Origin: BOG-932 sp965276835 | Lineage (GTDB): Bacteria; Pseudomonadota; Alphaproteobacteria; BOG-932; Roseiterribacteraceae | Assembly: GCA_965276835.1 (NCBI GenBank) | Contig: OZ255631.1 | Coordinates: forward strand, 310,001-374,000 | Direction of reading: 5' to 3' | Length of the DNA: 64,000 nucleotides | Made by a program: the position numbers and the translations under genes | The notes under the pieces: model-generated | What the model was told of the DNA's origin: nothing | The model's database searches: none | Seen by the model: only the letters and a program-made list of their open reading frames with translations | Shown here: in pieces, positions 60,369-64,000 of the stretch | Layout: the number at the start of each line of letters is the position of its first letter | Numbering within the stretch: the stretch's first letter is position 1

Positions 60369-61994
60369 ATGACTACCATTATCAGCAGCGGCCAGGTCCA
60401 AACCGTGTCGGCAGGCCACACAAGCAATGGTACGTTGTTGTTGTGGAGCGGTGTTCAGGACGTCCTGAAGGGCGGCACCACGCATCTGACAGTCGTGTCG
60501 TCCGGCGGATATCAGCAGGTCGAGGCCGGCGGAACCGCGATCGGTACGACCTTGTCGCTCGGCGGCGTCCAGGCGGTTTCCGGCACAGCCACGAATACGA
60601 TCGTCTTGGTGAGTGGTTTTCAGAATGTCCTCGGCAAGGCGAGCGGCACGGCCCTTCGCCAGGGTGAACAGGATGTCAACAAAGGCGGCCTCGCGGTTCA
60701 CACGATCGTCTCTTCGGGTGGCTTTCAGGCGGTTTTGACAGGCGGTTCCGCCACGTCGGCCGTCATTTTAGCCAGCGGCGAACAGCTTGTTACCGGAACC
60801 AAGGCGGTCGCTACGAAAACGACTGTCAACAGCGGCGGCGTTGCGGAAGCCCTGAAAGGTGGCAAGCTCAGCGGCACGAAAGTTCTGAACGGCGGCCGCG
60901 AGGTCGTCAGTGCCGGCGCCTTCGCAAGCGGCACGACGCTTAGCGGCAAGAGCCAGGGGCTGTTCGGCGCTTTCGCCGCATCGGAAGAATTGGGGTCGGG
61001 TGCCCAGGCGGTGGGCACCGTCGTCGGCAGCGGTGGCTGGCAGCTTGTCGATCAAGGCGCGACCGCCATCAGCACTGTGGTGTCGAGCGGCGGGTTCATT
61101 CAGATCGCCAGCGGCACCAAGGTGGGTAAACTGTCCCTGAAAAGCGGCGCCACCGAGGTTCTGGTCGACGGCGCGTCGGTCAGCGGTTTCAAGATCAGCA
61201 AGGGCATCACGCTGGCGGTCGAACATGTGCCGACGGGCGGCGGCGCGTTCGAGCCGGATGCGTCCGCCACCAATGTGACGATCGGCGCCGGCGGCACGCT
61301 GGTCAATGTCGGCGGGATCGTAACCGGCGAGAAGATATTGAGCGGCGGCGTCGAGGAAGAAATCTATGGCGGCGTCGGCAGCGGCCTGACGATCGGCAAC
61401 GGCGCGACGCTGATCACCTTAAGTGGCGGGATCGCCGAAGACATCACGGTCAAAAGCGGCGGCACGTTGGTCTACGGGGCAGCGGGGTCGGCAAGCAGCA
61501 TCACAGTGCAGAGCGGCGGCAAGGAAGTTGTCGGGACCGGCGCGGAAGTCGACGGGTTTACCATTGCCAAGGGCGTTACGCTGACAGTGCAGTCGGGTGC
61601 CGCCGTAGGCACCCCGACGATCAACGGCGGAACCGTGATCGTCTCATCCGGCGCGACGCTCAGCGGCGCCGCCACATTCGCCAGCGGTGGGCTGCTCAGG
61701 CTTATCGGCGGGAAAAATCTGACGGCTGCCATATCGGGCTTCGCCGCCGGCGATACGATCGATCTGTCGTCCTTCAAGTCCGGCACGACGGAAAAACTGA
61801 AATACACCCAAAGCGGCACCAGCGGGACGCTGACCATTACCGAAGGTGCGCTCAAAACCACAATCACATTGTTCGGCCAGTATGTCGCGGCGGGCTTCCA
61901 ACTGAAGGCGGACGCCGCCGGAAACGGAACAACGATCACCTATTCGTCGGCCGGCGCCGAGACCTCGGCCACGATCCACGGAGGGCATGGCTGA
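60369..61994 (+). CDS. AIDA-repeat protein, putative secreted/surface
   Basis: 541 residues, almost wholly repeats of about 19-20 residues of the form GG.....G.A..T.V.SGG.Q.V, the AIDA/autotransporter passenger repeat. There is no signal peptide and no C-terminal beta-barrel, so it is not a classical autotransporter. Residues 454-525 form a module (GFAAGDTIDLSSF, LTITEG, FGQYVAAGFQL) also present in the Hint-domain protein at 5914-8079. The leaderless start and acidic glycine-rich composition suggest type I secretion. AIDA repeats are often O-glycosylated in other systems. It lies between a protease gene and dapD. Confidence 0.85.
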   Translation: MTTIISSGQVQTVSAGHTSNGTLLLWSGVQDVLKGGTTHLTVVSSGGYQQVEAGGTAIGTTLSLGGVQAVSGTATNTIVLVSGFQNVLGKASGTALRQGEQDVNKGGLAVHTIVSSGGFQAVLTGGSATSAVILASGEQLVTGTKAVATKTTVNSGGVAEALKGGKLSGTKVLNGGREVVSAGAFASGTTLSGKSQGLFGAFAASEELGSGAQAVGTVVGSGGWQLVDQGATAISTVVSSGGFIQIASGTKVGKLSLKSGATEVLVDGASVSGFKISKGITLAVEHVPTGGGAFEPDASATNVTIGAGGTLVNVGGIVTGEKILSGGVEEEIYGGVGSGLTIGNGATLITLSGGIAEDITVKSGGTLVYGAAGSASSITVQSGGKEVVGTGAEVDGFTIAKGVTLTVQSGAAVGTPTINGGTVIVSSGATLSGAATFASGGLLRLIGGKNLTAAISGFAAGDTIDLSSFKSGTTEKLKYTQSGTSGTLTITEGALKTTITLFGQYVAAGFQLKADAAGNGTTITYSSAGAETSATIHGGHG

Positions 61995-62076
61995 TCGGCT
62001 GGTCGTCCGGTTGACAGCGCCGGGCGTGCCTCGCATGGTCCGCGCGGCCTAAATCACACGATTTCCGCGAGCACTC

Positions 62077-62904
62077 ATGACGACGACGCCCGATTTTGCA
62101 CAGATCATCGAAGACAGCTGGGAACAGCGCGAGCATCTGAGCGCCAAGACCACCGGCCCGGCGCGCGTCGCGGTCGAGGCGGCCTTGGATGGCCTGGATC
62201 GCGGCGAGTACCGCATTGCCGAGAAGGGCGCCGATGGTTGGGTCGTCAACCAGTGGCTGAAGAAGGCGGTGCTGCTGTCCTTCCGCCTGACCGATTCGGT
62301 GCCGATGGCCGGCGGGTACGACAAGGTGCCGCTCAAGTTCAAAGGCTGGGACGCCGACCAATTCGCCGCCGCCGGCTTCCGCGCCGTGCCGGGCTCGGTC
62401 GTCCGCCGCTCAGCTTTTATCGCGCCGGGCGTCGTGCTGATGCCCTGTTTCGTCAATGTCGGCGCCCATGTCGCAAAGGGCACAATGATCGACACCTGGG
62501 CGACGGTCGGGTCCTGCGCGCAGATCGGCGCCAACTGCCACATCTCCGGCGGCGTCGGCATCGGCGGCGTGCTTGAGCCGTTGCAGGCCGAACCCGTGAT
62601 TATTGAAGACGATTGCTTCATCGGCGCGCGCTCCGAAGTGGCCGAAGGCGTGATCGTGGAGCAGGGCGCCGTCATTTCCATGGGCGTGTTCCTGGGCAAG
62701 TCGACCAAGATCGTCGACCGCGCGACGGGTGAGGTCATCTATGGCCGCGTGCCGGCCTATTCCGTGGTCGTTCCTGGCTCTCTGCCGGGCAAGCCTCTGG
62801 CCGACGGAACGCCGGGCCCGTCGCTCGCCTGCGCCGTGATCGTGAAGCGCGTCGATGCCAAGACGCGCAGCTCGACGTCGATCAATGCACTGCTTCGCGA
62901 TTGA
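62077..62904 (+). CDS. dapD: 2,3,4,5-tetrahydropyridine-2,6-dicarboxylate N-succinyltransferase
   Basis: 275 residues. N-terminal helical domain LDRGEYRIAEKGADGWVVNQWLKKAVLLSFRL is DapD-specific; residues about 110-230 are left-handed beta-helix hexapeptide repeats (AFIAPGVVLMPCFVNVGAHV, GTMIDTWATVGSCAQIG). It succinylates tetrahydrodipicolinate in the DAP/lysine pathway, supplying peptidoglycan. dapE follows 16 bp later. Confidence 0.95.
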   Translation: MTTTPDFAQIIEDSWEQREHLSAKTTGPARVAVEAALDGLDRGEYRIAEKGADGWVVNQWLKKAVLLSFRLTDSVPMAGGYDKVPLKFKGWDADQFAAAGFRAVPGSVVRRSAFIAPGVVLMPCFVNVGAHVAKGTMIDTWATVGSCAQIGANCHISGGVGIGGVLEPLQAEPVIIEDDCFIGARSEVAEGVIVEQGAVISMGVFLGKSTKIVDRATGEVIYGRVPAYSVVVPGSLPGKPLADGTPGPSLACAVIVKRVDAKTRSSTSINALLRD

Positions 62905-62920
62905 AGATATCAAGCGCGCG

Positions 62921-64000
62921 ATGACCATCCCGCTAGACCCGATTGCCCTCGCGCAGCAGCTGATCCGCTGCCCCAGCGTGACCCCGGCCGACGCCGGCGC
63001 CATCGGCGTGCTGGCCGATGCGCTCGAAGGTCTCGGCTTCGCCTGCCACCGGATCAGCTCCGACGAGAACGGCGGCCCGGCGATCGAGAATCTCTACGCG
63101 CGGTTAGGCGATGCCACTCCGAACTTCGCCTTCGCCGGCCACAGCGACGTGGTTCCGGCCGGCGATGTCGCGGCCTGGGGCAACGATCCGTTCTCCGGCC
63201 TGGTCGAGGGCGGCAAGCTGTATGGCCGTGGCGCGGCCGACATGAAGGGCGCCCTGGCGGCAATGGTCGCCGGGATCGCGGCCTATCTCGGCGAGCACGG
63301 CAAGCCGAGCGGTTCGATCAGCCTGCTGATCACCGGGGACGAGGAAGGCAAGGCGCTGAACGGCACGCGCTCGCTGCTCGCTTGGATGAAGGCAGCATGG
63401 CGAGACGATCGATGCCTGCGTGCTGGGCGAGCCGACCAACCCGGACCGGTTGGGCACCACGATCAAGATCGGCCGGCGCGGCAGCGTGACCGGCCACCTG
63501 ACCGTGCGCGGTACCCAAGGCCATGTCGCCTATCCCCATCTGGCCGACAACCCGCTGCCCCGGCTGGTCCGGCTGCTGTCGGCGCTCAACACCCTGAAAC
63601 TGGACAGCGGCACTGCCCATTTCGACCCGTCGAACCTGGAGGTTGTGTCGATCGATGTCGGTAACACTGCCGCCAACGTCATCCCGGCGGAGGGACGGGC
63701 GGTCTTCAATATCCGCTTCAACGACACCTATGACAGCAAGGCGCTTGAAGCACTCATCCGCGGTGCGCTGGATGCGACGGGCAATGCCTACACGCTGACC
63801 TTCGACCTGACCGGCGAAAGCTTCCTGACGCCCCCTGGTGCGCTGGCGGAGATCGTGAAGGATGCGGTCCAGGCCGCGACCGGCGTCAGACCGGAATTTT
63901 CCACCACCGGCGGCACCTCCGATGCCCGCTTCATCCACCATCATTGCCCGGTGGTCGAATTCGGCTTGGTTGGCCAATCGATGCACAAGGTGGATGAGAA
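62921..64000 (+). pseudogene. dapE: Succinyl-diaminopimelate desuccinylase, interrupted by one extra base; 3' end outside window
   Basis: DapE hydrolyses N-succinyl-LL-DAP. The zinc ligands H and D are in AGHSDVVPAG and GRGAADMKG, with the catalytic pair TGDEEGKALNG. At 63391-63396 the sequence GGCAGC has one A too many (63394). Removing it restores AWMKAHGETIDACVLGEPTNP and the remaining homology through GHVAYPHLADNP, TTGGTSDARFIHHHCP to the window end. As given, translation runs out of frame after residue 158. The gene is normally essential, so a sequencing or assembly error is likelier than a real null allele. The last bases are cut by the window edge. Confidence 0.88.

Noticed and set aside
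1..64000. CRISPR arrays, prophage, insertion sequences, tRNA/rRNA genes
   Set aside because: No direct-repeat arrays, integrase or transposase proteins, rRNA or cloverleaf sequences were recognised on reading; a covariance-model scan for tRNAs could not be run.

Overview
This is a GC-rich bacterial chromosome segment with short intergenic gaps and many start/stop overlaps (ATGA, GTGA, TGATG). The gene content points to an alphaproteobacterium: a plant-type glutamate-cysteine ligase after rsmE, a ubiA / methyltransferase / pmbA / lipid A block, TonB-dependent uptake, a HiPIP, and Hint-domain and AIDA-repeat surface proteins. The order cannot be settled from sequence alone. Most of the window is core metabolism. 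There are no rRNA genes, recognisable tRNAs, CRISPR arrays, transposases or phage genes.

Layout: 1-5.9 kb holds the end of tadA, a BI-1 membrane protein, a ybbAP-type ABC exporter divergent from a tesA-type esterase, thpR and a DUF1330 gene. 5.9-12.6 kb is a surface/modification region: a beta-repeat protein ending in a Hint autoprocessing domain, an AraC regulator, a TPR-glycosyltransferase and a TPR-sulfotransferase with a SEC-C-like zinc motif. 12.6-16.8 kb holds ubiH-type hydroxylase-purD divergent from xseA, whose coiled coil carries a 43-residue tandem duplication. Two paralogous small secreted proteins follow (16.9-17.7 kb). 17.8-25.8 kb is one long minus-strand run: ubiA, methyltransferase, pmbA/tldE, LpxH-like phosphoesterase, GT4 glycosyltransferase, waaA, lpxK, acyltransferase. 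25.8-27.1 kb is a small accessory patch with a broken RelE-type toxin, its intact antitoxin, an XRE regulator and a broken membrane protein.

27.2-30.7 kb holds rsmE-gshA and a coherent nitric-oxide-type module: a group III truncated haemoglobin overlapping a Tat-exported HiPIP, divergent from an NsrR-like Rrf2 regulator, with an NsrR-like palindrome between them. 30.7-36.5 kb is a small uptake/oxidoreductase cluster (SnoaL-like, SDR, XRE regulator, TonB receptor). 37-40.3 kb is nrdA-unknown-nrdB with a DnaA-box-like cluster at the nrdA start. 40.4-41 kb is a yefM-yoeB toxin-antitoxin pair with its TGTACA operator. 42.1-44.9 kb has a promoter-leader-terminator unit ahead of phoH, then FkbM and SCO genes. 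45.1 kb carries a multiply frameshifted aspartic protease.

45.7-53 kb is a fatty-acid beta-oxidation set (fadD, thiolase, bifunctional hydratase/dehydrogenase, acyl-CoA dehydrogenase). 53.1-57 kb holds a double cold-shock protein and a LysR/DoxX/NmrA cluster. 57-64 kb holds galE-recR-HAD hydrolase, a secreted S1-type protease, an AIDA-repeat protein, dapD and a dapE interrupted by one extra base.

Most notable are the NO-type trHb-HiPIP module, the two beta-repeat proteins that share a C-terminal module and lie near a TPR-GT9-like enzyme, the unassigned RNA unit before phoH, and indels in four loci that are either gene decay or assembly error.
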